From Streptomyces echinoruber (GTDB taxonomy: Bacteria > Actinomycetota > Actinomycetes > Streptomycetales > Streptomycetaceae): a stretch of 64,000 bases of DNA. Below are positions 1-7,192 of the stretch, in pieces; within the stretch, counting starts at the first letter, position 1; each line of letters begins with the position of its first letter. The notes below the pieces were generated by a model that worked only from the letters and a program-made list of their open reading frames with translations, did not search any database and was not told the DNA's origin. The stretch covers positions 244,519 to 308,518 of the forward strand of contig NZ_BMWH01000005.1 in assembly GCF_014651135.1 (NCBI RefSeq), read 5' to 3'. The position numbers and the translations under genes are program-made.

Positions 1-181
1 GAGCGGGGCGACCGCACTCCTGCGGTTCCCCGGGAAGACACAGCGGGAGCTGCGGACCGAGCTTGTTCGCCGCGTGCCGGATGTAGCGGGCGATCGTCGC
101 CCACTCCTCCTCGGTCCGCTGAACGGCCGTCGCCGTGTTCTCCCAGCCCCACGGGCCGAAGTCGTCCCCGTGATCGTCCAT
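1..181 (-). CDS. Partial small hypothetical protein (C-terminus beyond window edge)
   Basis: An ATG at 181 opens a frame that runs off the left edge, giving at least 60 residues. It starts MDDHGDDFGPWGWENTATA and contains a helix-like stretch around EEEWATIARYIRHAANKL. An AGGGAG ribosome site lies about 7 bases before the ATG, and the start is 26 bases beyond the radical SAM gene stop, so it looks like the last gene of that micro-operon. I do not recognise the family. Two cysteines occur near the visible end (LCLPGEPQEC). It could be a partner or substrate of the upstream radical SAM enzyme, but nothing in the sequence proves this. Confidence 0.55.
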   Translation of the reverse strand, partial: MDDHGDDFGPWGWENTATAVQRTEEEWATIARYIRHAANKLGPQLPLCLPGEPQECGRPA

Positions 182-207
182 GTGTGCTCCCTGGTGATCT
201 CAACGGG

Positions 208-1107
208 TCAAGCCGTTGCGGCGATCGTAGCGGCGCCGTCCGCCTCCTTGGGGTCGCAGTGCCCGACCGAGGGAACGCACGGCGAGCACGGGCCGCACAT
301 CGGCAGGAATTGCGGAGGCGTGCAGGACTGTGCGCCGTCGCCGAGGACCGCGCGGATGTCGGCCAGCACTTCCCCCATGCGCAGCCCACCCCAGATCTCG
401 GCCACCGGGGAATCCTGAACGTTCCCGATCTTCAGGAAGCGCCCGAGCACGCACGGCCACACATCGCCGGTCGGACCGATGGCGCACTTCTCGTGGGCGC
501 AGTGACCGCACAGATCGGCGATGGTCGGCGCCGCTCCCCGGCTGCCCCGACCGAATGCCCGCGTGCGGTCCCCGCCGACCTGTTCCACGCCGAGGGCCAG
601 AAGGTCTTGCGCCGCTTCGTGAACGCGCTGTTCCGGCCGGACCGCGACGACCCCGCCCCGCAGCGGAATACCCAGGGCCAGCGCCTTCTGGATGTTCTCC
701 CGCGTCCGTTTGTGGGAGCCGCGCAGCTTGGTCACGGCGTCGTGGTCCTCCGCGTTGTCGGAGTAGTACGAGGTGGCGAGCTTGACCCCGCAGTCGCGGA
801 AGACGTCCCACAGCTCGGCCCGGATGTGGGTCATGTTGGAGAAGACCTCGACCCCCAGGCCGGCTGCCCGTGCGTGCCTAATGAGCGCCGGGAGGAAGGG
901 GTACAGGGTCGGCTCCCCGCCGATGAACTGGACGTCGAGCGTGCCCATGTCGGCGAGTTCCGAGATGACGCGCAACCAGTCCCGCACGGTCATTGTGCCG
1001 TGCGTTCCCTTGGGGGAGGAGTCCGCGTAGCAGTGATCGCACAGCTCGTTGCACAAGCCGGTGACCTCTAACCACGCGAACTTGAGAGGGTTTTCGACAG
1101 GGGTCAT
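208..1107 (-). CDS. Radical SAM protein with SPASM-like C-terminus
   Basis: This 299-residue protein has the radical SAM cluster motif CNELCDHC (C-x3-C-x2-C) at about residues 18-25 and a GGEP motif near residue 60. The C-terminal third carries a cysteine-rich SPASM-like region (CGHCAHEKC, then GDVWPC, then CGPCSPC and a final GHC) expected to bind one or two auxiliary iron-sulfur clusters. Such enzymes usually modify a peptide or protein using SAM-derived radicals in the cytoplasm; the substrate here is unknown. I chose the ATG at 1107 because AAGGAGG lies 8 bases upstream; the frame continues 19 codons further but those look non-coding. It follows the small cysteine protein by about 120 bases and probably shares its transcript. 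Confidence 0.85.
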   Translation of the reverse strand: MTPVENPLKFAWLEVTGLCNELCDHCYADSSPKGTHGTMTVRDWLRVISELADMGTLDVQFIGGEPTLYPFLPALIRHARAAGLGVEVFSNMTHIRAELWDVFRDCGVKLATSYYSDNAEDHDAVTKLRGSHKRTRENIQKALALGIPLRGGVVAVRPEQRVHEAAQDLLALGVEQVGGDRTRAFGRGSRGAAPTIADLCGHCAHEKCAIGPTGDVWPCVLGRFLKIGNVQDSPVAEIWGGLRMGEVLADIRAVLGDGAQSCTPPQFLPMCGPCSPCVPSVGHCDPKEADGAATIAATA

Positions 1108-1228
1108 CCCGTGCCTCCTTACGGGTGTTGGGAGATCGCCTGAGAGGCCCCGCCCATGCCCCACGGGGGCAGGACACGAGCGGGGCCGGTCCGACCTGCT
1201 GAGACTCGGGGTCTTCAGCGGGTCGGGA

Positions 1229-1453
1229 TCATGCGTCGCGCGTCACCCGGGCGTGGTCGGTGACGACGCGGCGGAACAGGTCGTGCCCGGTGCGGCCGGT
1301 GTGCCGCAGGCACCAGTCCTGGACGGCGTTCTGGTTGTCCTGCGGGCCGGACGTCTCGTCGCAGCCGGACGCGCAGAACGCCTCGTACGTGGCGCCGCCC
1401 TCCGGGGCGTGCCGGATCGTGTGGTTCACGTAGCGCATCACCGTGCGGGTCAC
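1229..1453 (-). CDS. Small cysteine-containing protein (DUF7848-like), 74 aa
   Basis: The GTG at 1453 overlaps the stop of the preceding gene as GTGA, with an AGGAGAA site just upstream, so translation is probably coupled. The protein has spaced Cys and His residues (FCASGC, then DWCLRHTGRTGH) that look like a zinc-binding or redox site. The pattern resembles a short actinobacterial family usually annotated as a domain of unknown function (DUF7848-like, from memory). An internal ATG at 1438 is the alternative start. It sits directly before the radical SAM gene, so it is a plausible substrate or partner of that enzyme; this is inference only. Confidence 0.65.
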   Translation of the reverse strand: MTRTVMRYVNHTIRHAPEGGATYEAFCASGCDETSGPQDNQNAVQDWCLRHTGRTGHDLFRRVVTDHARVTRDA

Positions 1454-1806
1454 GCGTCGTTCTCCTGTGCCGTGGTGTCGCCGTCGGCTTCCTCGTCCTT
1501 GTCCTCGTGCTCGTGCTCGTCCGCCCGGTTCTCGTAGTCCTCCAGGCGGGTGCCGCGGGATCTGGCGACCCGCAGCGCGTCGCACAGGCACTCGCTCAGC
1601 CGTGTCGCCGCGAAGCGCAGCTCCGGTGCGCCGGCTTCCGGGTCGTTCAGCACGTCGCGGGCGCCCTCGAGGACGTCGTCGCCGACGCTGAGCTGGGTTT
1701 CTTCCATCTGGTCGGCGAGCTGTGAGAGGACGCTGTGCGGGTCGTCGGTGTGGAGGTAGGCGGGCTTGCCGTCCTCGGACCAGGGCAGCAGGCGGGGGCG
1801 GCTCAC
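1450..1806 (-). CDS. Small acidic hypothetical protein, 118 aa
   Basis: The GTG start at 1806 has GGAGG six bases upstream and overlaps the stop of the preceding frame as GTGA; its own stop overlaps the next gene the same way. The protein begins MSRPRLLPWSEDGKPAYL and ends in a highly acidic low-complexity tail rich in Asp, Glu and His (about residues 93-118). The centre is predicted helical with conserved-looking Leu and Glu spacing. The family is unknown to me. Tight coupling on both sides indicates that the three small proteins and the radical SAM enzyme work as one unit. Confidence 0.65.
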   Translation of the reverse strand: MSRPRLLPWSEDGKPAYLHTDDPHSVLSQLADQMEETQLSVGDDVLEGARDVLNDPEAGAPELRFAATRLSECLCDALRVARSRGTRLEDYENRADEHEHEDKDEEADGDTTAQENDA

Positions 1807-1970
1807 GCGACCACCTCCGGCAGGGCGATGCCCTGCGGCGCCAGGACCAGCCCGGCACGGCGGCGCTGCCGGCGCTGCCAGCGTTCGTGTTCCACGCGGC
1901 GTTCGTGGGCGAGGACGTACGGCCGGACCAGACCGACGGCTTCGCCGTTCAGCGCAGGCATGCGCGGCAT
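1803..1970 (-). CDS. Small basic hypothetical protein, 55 aa
   Basis: A 55-residue frame from an ATG at 1970 (alternative ATG at 1961) begins MPRMPALNGEAVGLVRPYVL, has an arginine-rich centre (WQRRQRRRAG) and ends ALPEVVA. It stops in a GTGA overlap with the next gene. No strong ribosome site is visible before either ATG, so the start is uncertain and the message may be leaderless. The Arg-rich middle and short length recall small nucleic-acid or membrane-associated proteins found in many Streptomyces accessory loci. It is the first gene of the minus-strand micro-operon, and the intergenic region with the divergent regulator lies just upstream. Confidence 0.55.
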   Translation of the reverse strand: MPRMPALNGEAVGLVRPYVLAHERRVEHERWQRRQRRRAGLVLAPQGIALPEVVA

Positions 1971-2270
1971 GAGTGGGGATGACGAAGGCGAGATGGGCGG
2001 ATGCACTGTTGCCGCCCGGTGGCGTCCAGTGGGGTTGAGCAGTTGCCGCAGCAGCGGTGGGAGCAGTCGCGCTGTACGTTGGAGCATGTCGTCAACCTCC
2101 AAGCCAGGTTGGTGACCACGCCCCCGGACCGGTCGCACGGTCGCGGGGGTCCTTGCATGAAGACCCTCGCGCTGGGCGCCAGGACGGTGAAACCGCGTAC
2201 GTTTGCCATTACGGGACGTCCCGAGGGCGGTAGAACGTCCCTGTTGGCTAGGTCGTCGGAGGGGGGAACG
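1971..2270. promoter_or_regulatory. Divergent intergenic region with palindrome CGGGACGTCCCG
   Basis: These 300 bases separate the minus-strand micro-operon from the plus-strand HTH gene and must hold both promoters. A perfect 12-bp palindrome CGGGACGTCCCG lies at 2212-2223, with a further ACGTCCC half-site at 2234-2240, about 30 bases before the HTH start codon. This layout suits autoregulation by a dimeric HTH protein. A GC-rich hairpin (GCCCCCG paired with CGGGGGT) at about 2118-2152 could terminate readthrough. The reading frame of the HTH gene is open through this region but reads as non-coding. Confidence 0.4.
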
Positions 2271-3011
2271 GTGCAGAACGAGCGCTTAAGGGCCGTGATG
2301 GCTGCGGGAGGTTGGACGCACGCCGGCCTCGCTGAGGTGGTGGGTGTCGACCCCAAGTCGGTGGAACGCTGGGTGAACTTGGGACGAGTGCCACGGCGGC
2401 GGACCGCCCTCAAGGCCGCCGAGGCACTCGGCGAGGACATACACGCCCTGTGGCCGGCACTGAGGCAGGCGAAGGCCGCACGGGCGGTGAGTCCGGAACT
2501 GGTGGCGTTGTACGACCAGCGGGCGGACCTGCCGGTGTCAGTGTTCGTGGACCTCCTGGCGGCAGCACGCGAGCGCATCGATGTTCTCGTGTACGCCGCC
2601 GTCTTCTTGCACGAGGCCTATCCACGTCTCAACGAGCTACTGAAGGAGCGAGCTGCCGAGGGTTGTGCCGTGCGGATCGCCGTGGGGGACGCCGACTCAC
2701 CGAACGTGCAGCAACGTGGTCGAGAGGAGCGGTTCGGCCACGGCATCGAGACGCGGTGCCGTCTCGCACTCATGCACTACCGGCCTCTGCTCGGGGTCCA
2801 CGGCATCGAGCTGCGCACACACGGCACAACGCTCTACAACAGCCTGTACAGGGCAGACGATCAGTTGCTGGTCAACGCTCACGTCTGGGGTGTCAACGCC
2901 TATGGCGCCCCGGTGTGGCATCTCCGAAAAGATGGCAGCGGCGGCCTGTTCGATACGTACGCCGACAGCTTCGACATGGTGTGGGCGACCGGTCGTCCTG
3001 TGGAAGGGTGA
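2271..3011 (+). CDS. HTH (XRE-like) transcriptional regulator with DUF5919/PLD-like sensor domain; contains a TTA codon
   Basis: The 246-residue protein starts at GTG 2271, preceded by GGAGG. Residues 1-65 form a helix-turn-helix (GGWTHAGLAEVVGVDPKSV, then ERWVNLGRVPRR). Residues 80-246 resemble the DUF5919 domain, a phospholipase-D-like fold that in this family appears to act as a ligand sensor rather than an enzyme; no complete HxKxxxxD motif is visible. Codon 6 is TTA (2286-2288), rare in Streptomyces and read by the bldA tRNA, so synthesis should be tied to developmental timing. The Nudix gene starts 4 bases after its stop and is surely co-transcribed. It probably controls the divergent micro-operon. 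Confidence 0.8.
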   Translation: MQNERLRAVMAAGGWTHAGLAEVVGVDPKSVERWVNLGRVPRRRTALKAAEALGEDIHALWPALRQAKAARAVSPELVALYDQRADLPVSVFVDLLAAARERIDVLVYAAVFLHEAYPRLNELLKERAAEGCAVRIAVGDADSPNVQQRGREERFGHGIETRCRLALMHYRPLLGVHGIELRTHGTTLYNSLYRADDQLLVNAHVWGVNAYGAPVWHLRKDGSGGLFDTYADSFDMVWATGRPVEG

Positions 3012-3015
3012 ACGA

Positions 3016-3492
3016 ATGGCCAGTACGCGCACCGAGTTTTTCGACGACCCCAACGCCCCCGAGCCGAACAGCCTCGTCGTTGCCGCTTCCGCCGTCGTGA
3101 CGGACGACCAAGGACGTGTCCTGCTCCAGAGGCGTTCGGACAGCGGCTTGTGGGCCTTGCCTGGGGGTGGCATGGAGATGAGCGACAGCCTTCCGGGGTG
3201 CGCGGTCCGCGAGGTGAAGGAAGAAACCGGGCTGGACATCGAGATCACCGGATTGGTCGGCACGTACACCGACCCTCGCCACGTGATCGCCTACAGCGAC
3301 GGGGAGGTGCGGCGACAGTTCAATGTCTGCTTCCGTGCCCGTGCCGTCGGCGGAACACTTGCCCTGTCGGACGAGAGTACGGAGCTGCGCTTCGTCGCCC
3401 CCTCCGAGCTTGACTCGTTGCCCATGCACCACACGCAACGCCTGCGCCTTCAGCACGCACTGGAGGACCGCGCCGGCCCCTATCTCGGATAG
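3016..3492 (+). CDS. Nudix hydrolase, 158 aa
   Basis: The Nudix box is visible as GGGMEMSDSLPGCAV followed by REVKEETGL, about residues 56-79, giving the metal-binding REVxEE core for hydrolysis of a nucleoside diphosphate linked to another group. The usual Glu of the GES segment is Asp here, a conservative change. The ATG at 3016 lies 4 bases after the regulator stop, so the two are co-translated. The pairing of an HTH-DUF5919 regulator with a Nudix enzyme suggests that the enzyme makes or removes a nucleotide signal sensed by the regulator; that is inference. The substrate cannot be told from sequence. Confidence 0.88.
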   Translation: MASTRTEFFDDPNAPEPNSLVVAASAVVTDDQGRVLLQRRSDSGLWALPGGGMEMSDSLPGCAVREVKEETGLDIEITGLVGTYTDPRHVIAYSDGEVRRQFNVCFRARAVGGTLALSDESTELRFVAPSELDSLPMHHTQRLRLQHALEDRAGPYLG

Positions 3493-3575
3493 CCATGCGG
3501 AGCGTCTTACGCCCTCTACGCAAAAACGGCCCCCGCGCCGTGGTCACTTGGACCAGGGCACAAGGGCCGAAGCGA

Positions 3576-3761
3576 TCAGAGGCTGATGACATCTTGACGG
3601 GCGGCGAGCCATGGCCGTCTCAGATCGCCTTGCGGTGCCGGATGCGGTGCCGTCGGCTGCGGCAGCGTCCGGAACAGGTCAGCCGGTGCATCCTCGACCG
3701 GGCGTCGAACGGGGGAGCACACGACGCACGCGGCGCCGGGACGGGTGTCGACGGCGGTCAT
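3576..3761 (-). CDS. Possible small hypothetical protein, 61 aa
   Basis: A minus-strand frame from ATG 3761 begins MTAVDTRPGAACVVCSPV and ends AARQDVISL. A GAAGGA sequence about 10 bases upstream could be a ribosome site. Composition is Pro- and Ala-rich and I recognise no domain. It lies in a 460-base region between the Nudix and cupin genes that has otherwise little coding signal. It may be a real small gene, a decayed fragment or chance; the CVVC pair near the start is the only distinctive feature. Confidence 0.3.
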   Translation of the reverse strand: MTAVDTRPGAACVVCSPVRRPVEDAPADLFRTLPQPTAPHPAPQGDLRRPWLAARQDVISL

Positions 3762-3832
3762 GGTCGGCGAATCCTTCACGGTGACGGCAGACCGCCCACC
3801 CCGGTAGGCGGAGCGGGCGGGGGCTCGTTTCG

Positions 3833-3924
3833 TCAGGCGAGTGCGACGCCGATCTTGGCAATGGTCTCCGGGTGGAGGAAGCCGACGCGGGCGCGTCGCG
3901 GGGTGGGGCAGAGGAGTCGCTCAT
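3833..3924 (-). pseudogene. Possible 30-aa small ORF with a one-base frameshift
   Basis: An ATG at 3924 begins MSDSSAP, and a different frame just downstream encodes ARVGFLHPETIAKIGVALA and ends at a TGA (3833-3835). That second frame has no start codon of its own: an in-frame TGA lies upstream. One extra base in the G run at 3905-3908 (C run on the coding strand) would join both parts into a 30-residue peptide. This could be a sequencing error, a recent frameshift in a small gene, or coincidence. The peptide is not recognised. Confidence 0.25.
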
Positions 3925-3954
3925 GGGATCAAGCGTGCCACGCGTCACTGACCG

Positions 3955-4347
3955 TCACGACAGCGCGTGGCCCGTGGTGGCGTCCACGTGGTCGGGGACG
4001 GTCTCGTGGTGGTCGCCGACGGTGAGGGTGCCGGTGGGTTCCAGCATCATGATCGCGGTCGGGACGGGGGCGTACGGCTTGTGCTCGGTGCCGCGCGGCA
4101 CGGTGAACACCGAGCCCTTCGGCAGCACGACCGTGCGCTCGCCGTCCGCCTCGCGCAGCCCGATGTGCAGTTCCCCCTCCAGGACCAGGAAGAACTCGTC
4201 GGTGTGGTCGTGGACGTGCCACAGGTGCTCGCCCTCCACCTTCGCGATGCGGACGTCGTAGTCGTTGACGGTGGTGACGATGCGGGGGCTCCACAGGTCG
4301 GTGAAGGAGGCGAGGGCGGCGGGCAGCGAGACGGGTTCATCGGCCAT
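3955..4347 (-). CDS. Cupin-domain protein, 130 aa
   Basis: A single-domain cupin. Motif 1 is clear as HVHDHTDEFFLVLEG (H-x-H-x4-E-x6-G, about residues 43-57) with metal-ligand His, His and Glu; motif 2 follows around residues 80-93 (PRGTEHKPYAPVP), contributing the last His. Small cupins of this type are isomerases, dioxygenases or simple metal or ligand binders, and the substrate cannot be named. It is divergent from the GlxA-family regulator at 4400, with only 52 bases between the two start codons, so the regulator may control it. Start is ATG at 4347. Confidence 0.85.
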   Translation of the reverse strand: MADEPVSLPAALASFTDLWSPRIVTTVNDYDVRIAKVEGEHLWHVHDHTDEFFLVLEGELHIGLREADGERTVVLPKGSVFTVPRGTEHKPYAPVPTAIMMLEPTGTLTVGDHHETVPDHVDATTGHALS

Positions 4348-4399
4348 GCCGCCATCCTGGGGCCGGGCGGGGCGCGAGAACGAGTGCTAGGAATCGCAC

Positions 4400-5503
4400 A
4401 TGTCGCAAGGATCCTCGCAGCCGCCGCCCGCGCCCGCCCCGGCCCGCGTTCCCGCCTCTTCCTCCGCTTCCGTCTCTCCCTCCGTCTCCGTTTCTCCCTC
4501 CGTCTCCGCTCCTCCCTCCGCTTCCGCCCCGCACCGGGTCGCCGTGATCGTCGACGAGGGCACGAACCCGTTCGAGGTGGGCGTGGCCACGGAGCTGTTC
4601 GGACTGCCGCGCCCGGAGCTCGGCCGGTCCGGCCCCCTGTACGAGGTGACGTTGTGCGCCCCGACGCCCCGAGTGCGGATGAACCACGGCTTCTTCACCC
4701 TCACCGGGGTGAGCGGCCTGGACGCCGTGGACGCGGCCGGCACCCTCGTCGTCCCCGGCCGCCCCGACAACGTCGTCCCGCGCACCCCGCCCGTCCTGGA
4801 CGCCATCCGGCGCGCGCACGCGCGCGGCACGCGCGTGGTGAGCTTCTGCACCGGCAGTTTCGCGCTCGCCGAGGCCGGTCTGCTCGACGGCCGCCGGGCC
4901 ACCACGCACTGGATGTGGGCGCGGTCCTTCCGCGAGCTGCATCCGAGGGTGCTGCTGGAGCCGGATGTACTGTTCGTCGACGAGGGCGACGTGCTGACCG
5001 CCGCCGGCAGCGCCGCCGCGCTCGATCTGGGCCTGCACCTGTGGCGCCGGGACCACGGCGCCGAGGTCGCCAACGCGGTCTCCCGGCGGCTGGTCTTCGC
5101 CGCCCACCGCGACGGCGGGCAACGGCAGTTCGTGGAGCGCCCGCTGCCGCAGGTGCCCGACGCGTCCCTGGGCCCGCTGCTGGCCTGGGCCCAGGAGCGC
5201 CTGCACGAGCCGCTGACGGTGGCGGGCCTGGCCGCCCGCGCCGCGGTGTCCCCGGCGACGCTGCACCGCCGCTTCCGCGCCCAGCTCGGCACCACGCCCC
5301 TGGCCTGGCTCACCGCCGAGCGCGTCGCGCTGGCCTGCCGGCTCATCGAACGCGGCGAGGAGCGCCTGGACGTCGTCGCCGCCCGCAGCGGCCTGGGCAC
5401 CGCCGCCAACCTGCGCACCCGGCTGCGTCGCGCGACCGGGCTCAGCCCGACGGCCTACCGCCGGCGTTTCGGGCACGCCCCCGGGGAAGCGCTGACGGCA
5501 TGA
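4400..5503 (+). CDS. GlxA-type AraC-family regulator (DJ-1/PfpI domain plus AraC HTH)
   Basis: The protein is 367 residues. Residues 1-45 are a Ser/Pro/Val low-complexity leader coded by degenerate 18-bp repeats (PSVSVSPSVS). Residues 48-225 form a DJ-1/PfpI class I amidotransferase-like sensor with a nucleophile-elbow cysteine (VVSFCTGSFALAEAGLLDG). Residues 255-360 form two AraC helix-turn-helix units ending LSPTAYRRRFG. Such regulators sense amines or nitrogen compounds and activate nearby genes. Start ATG 4400 has AGGA seven bases upstream, placed within an imperfect GTGC-N8-GCAC palindrome that might be an operator. The stop overlaps the LURP-one start (ATGA). Confidence 0.85.
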   Translation: MSQGSSQPPPAPAPARVPASSSASVSPSVSVSPSVSAPPSASAPHRVAVIVDEGTNPFEVGVATELFGLPRPELGRSGPLYEVTLCAPTPRVRMNHGFFTLTGVSGLDAVDAAGTLVVPGRPDNVVPRTPPVLDAIRRAHARGTRVVSFCTGSFALAEAGLLDGRRATTHWMWARSFRELHPRVLLEPDVLFVDEGDVLTAAGSAAALDLGLHLWRRDHGAEVANAVSRRLVFAAHRDGGQRQFVERPLPQVPDASLGPLLAWAQERLHEPLTVAGLAARAAVSPATLHRRFRAQLGTTPLAWLTAERVALACRLIERGEERLDVVAARSGLGTAANLRTRLRRATGLSPTAYRRRFGHAPGEALTA

Positions 5504-5994
5504 GATTCCTCGTGTACGACCGGCTCCTCGGCTTCGGCGACGACTACTGGATCGAGGACGACCGCGGCAACAGGGTGTTCCTCGTCGACGGCAAGGCCAT
5601 GCGCCTGCGCGACACCTGGGAGCTGAAGGACGCCCAGGGGCGCGTCCTGATCGACATCCATCAGAAGATGTTCGCGCTGCGCGACACCATGGTGATCCGG
5701 CGCGCCGGCGAGGAGCTGGCGACGATCCGGCGCAAACGGCTGTCGCTGCTGCGCAACCACTACCGGGTGACCCTCGCCGACGGCACCGAGCTGGACGTCG
5801 GCGGGAAGATCCTGGACCGCGAATTCGCCATCGAGTACGACGGCGAGCTGCTCGCGGTGATCTCCCGCCGCCATCTGCACGTGCGCGACACCTACGGCGT
5901 CGACGTCGTCCGGGACGACGCCGACCCGGCGCTGCTCATCGCGCTCACGGTGTGCGTGATCCACCTGGCGGAGAAGGAGCGGGAGGACGACTGA
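5500..5994 (+). CDS. LURP-one-related (tubby-like fold) protein, 164 aa
   Basis: The whole protein matches the LURP-one/scramblase-like beta-barrel family: MRFLVYDRLLGFGDDYWIED at the start, GNRVFLVDGKAMRLRDTWEL, then IHQKMFALRDTM and a central helix near the end (LLIALTVCVIHLAEKERED). Members occur in plants and bacteria; their bacterial role is unknown, with membrane or lipid binding suggested by the fold. It is translationally coupled to the GlxA regulator by an ATGA overlap. The stop codon sits inside the first unit of a heptamer tandem repeat. Confidence 0.85.
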   Translation: MRFLVYDRLLGFGDDYWIEDDRGNRVFLVDGKAMRLRDTWELKDAQGRVLIDIHQKMFALRDTMVIRRAGEELATIRRKRLSLLRNHYRVTLADGTELDVGGKILDREFAIEYDGELLAVISRRHLHVRDTYGVDVVRDDADPALLIALTVCVIHLAEKEREDD

Positions 5995-6036
5995 CGACTG
6001 ACGACTGGCGACTGACGGTTGGCAACTGACGACTGA
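5988..6036. repeat. Seven tandem heptamers (CGACTGA type) starting at the LURP-one stop codon
   Basis: Seven contiguous 7-bp units run from 5988: four copies are exactly CGACTGA and the others differ at one to three positions. The first unit contains the TGA stop of the LURP-one gene, so the array grew from the end of the coding sequence. A separate short repeat (GAGGACGACC) follows at about 6050-6073. Confidence 0.8.
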
Positions 6037-6160
6037 CGCCGACGGGAACCGAGGACGACCGAGGACGACCGAGAAAGGGCGTGAACGGGCGGGAACGGCC
6101 GACGGGCGACCGCGACGGTCCGGACGGCCGAGGACGACCGATCCGGACGGTCGAGGGGCC

Positions 6161-6973
6161 TCAGGCAGCACCACCGTCCGGGCGGCGGGGCGGGCGCAGG
6201 CCCAGGACGCGGTCCTTCAGGGCCGGGAACTGCTCCCGGATCGTCCCCACCCGGCCGGGGTCGAAGTCGACGGTGAGCACCTGCTCGTCCGGCCCGGCCT
6301 CCGCCAGGACCTCGCCCCACGGATCCACCACGATCGAGTGCCCCGCCTGCGGAACTCCCGCGTGCGTCCCGGCCGTTCCACAGGCGAGCACGAACGCCTG
6401 GTTCTCCACCGCCCGCGCCCGGGCCAGCAGCGTCCAGTGCGCCCGCCGCCGCTCCGGCCACCCGGCCGGGACGACGAAGGTCTCCGCGCCGGCGTCGACG
6501 AGCCCGCGGAAGAGTTCGGGGAAACGGAGGTCGTAGCAGGTCGCCACACCGAGCACGGTCCCGGGCAGACGGACCGTCACCGGCTCCCGCCCCGCGCTCA
6601 TCAGCACGGCCTCGCCCTTGTCGAAGCCGAAGCGGTGGATCTTGCGGTAGGCGGCGGCCAGGTCGCCGGAGGGGGAGAAGACGAGGGAGGTGTTGTAGAG
6701 CGGACCGTCCGGGTCCCGTTCGGGGATCGACCCGGCGTGCAGCCACACGCCCGCGTCGGCGGCGGCCTTGGCCATCACCTCGTACGTCGGTCCTTCGAGC
6801 GGCTCGGCCTCGCGTCCGAAGTCCTCGTAGGCGAAGGCCCCGGTGGTCCACAGCTCGGGCAGGACGACCAGGTCCGCCCCGGCCTGTTCCCGTACCAGGG
6901 CGGCGACCCGGCGTCGCCGGGAATCGACTGATTCGTCCTCGTCCACGGCGATCTGGAGCAAAGAGGCGCGCAC
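6161..6973 (-). CDS. Carbon-nitrogen hydrolase (nitrilase superfamily amidase), 270 aa
   Basis: The catalytic triad of the nitrilase superfamily is visible: Glu in LVVLPELW (about residue 39), Lys in YRKIHRFGFDKG (about 110) and Cys in GVATCYDLRFPELF (about 145). The length fits a stand-alone omega-amidase or N-carbamoylase type enzyme; similar proteins hydrolyse 2-oxoglutaramate or other amides in the cytoplasm. I chose GTG 6973 because the protein then begins VRASLLQIAVDEDES, the usual first strand; an upstream ATG at 7024 would add 17 unconvincing residues. No operon partner is apparent; the neighbour at 7193 is divergent. Confidence 0.88.
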   Translation of the reverse strand: MRASLLQIAVDEDESVDSRRRRVAALVREQAGADLVVLPELWTTGAFAYEDFGREAEPLEGPTYEVMAKAAADAGVWLHAGSIPERDPDGPLYNTSLVFSPSGDLAAAYRKIHRFGFDKGEAVLMSAGREPVTVRLPGTVLGVATCYDLRFPELFRGLVDAGAETFVVPAGWPERRRAHWTLLARARAVENQAFVLACGTAGTHAGVPQAGHSIVVDPWGEVLAEAGPDEQVLTVDFDPGRVGTIREQFPALKDRVLGLRPPRRPDGGAA

Positions 6974-7060
6974 ACTACCACCGTCCTGGCGTTCGAGCCG
7001 TCCACACGGGCCTACGATCGTCACCCGAAAGCACTGCCGGGGTGCCTCAGAGCAGCGTAA

Positions 7061-7104
7061 CTTGGGGGCACCCCCTGCTCGAGCGGAGTCGAGAGTTGGG
7101 GGAG
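7061..7104. repeat. Dispersed Streptomyces intergenic repeat (CTTGGGGGCACCCCC type)
   Basis: The segment begins CTTGGGGGCACCCCCTGCTC and ends GAGAGTTGGGGGAG. This GC-rich, partly self-complementary element is familiar from many Streptomyces intergenic regions. It lies between the divergent amidase and maleylpyruvate-isomerase-like genes. A diverged relative occurs at 15298-15333. Confidence 0.6.
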
Positions 7105-7192
7105 TTTTGAGACATCAGCCGACAGCAGCCACCTCCTACTGGCGACGCCGCCCCAACCTGCCCGTGTACCGACCGCCGAGGGGTCCTGTTCC

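Noticed and set aside
2001..2270. N-terminal extension of the HTH regulator by up to 90 residues
   Set aside because: The extension crosses the divergent promoter region and the palindrome, while GTG 2271 has a good ribosome site and starts the HTH domain properly.
1..3492. Integrated mobile element at the left edge
   Set aside because: No integrase, attachment repeat, tRNA junction or terminal inverted repeat is visible; accessory gene content alone is not enough.
3495..4025. Plus-strand frame between the Nudix and cupin genes
   Set aside because: It overlaps the cupin gene, is Arg/Gly-rich with no domain and lacks a ribosome site; typical of high-GC antisense reading.
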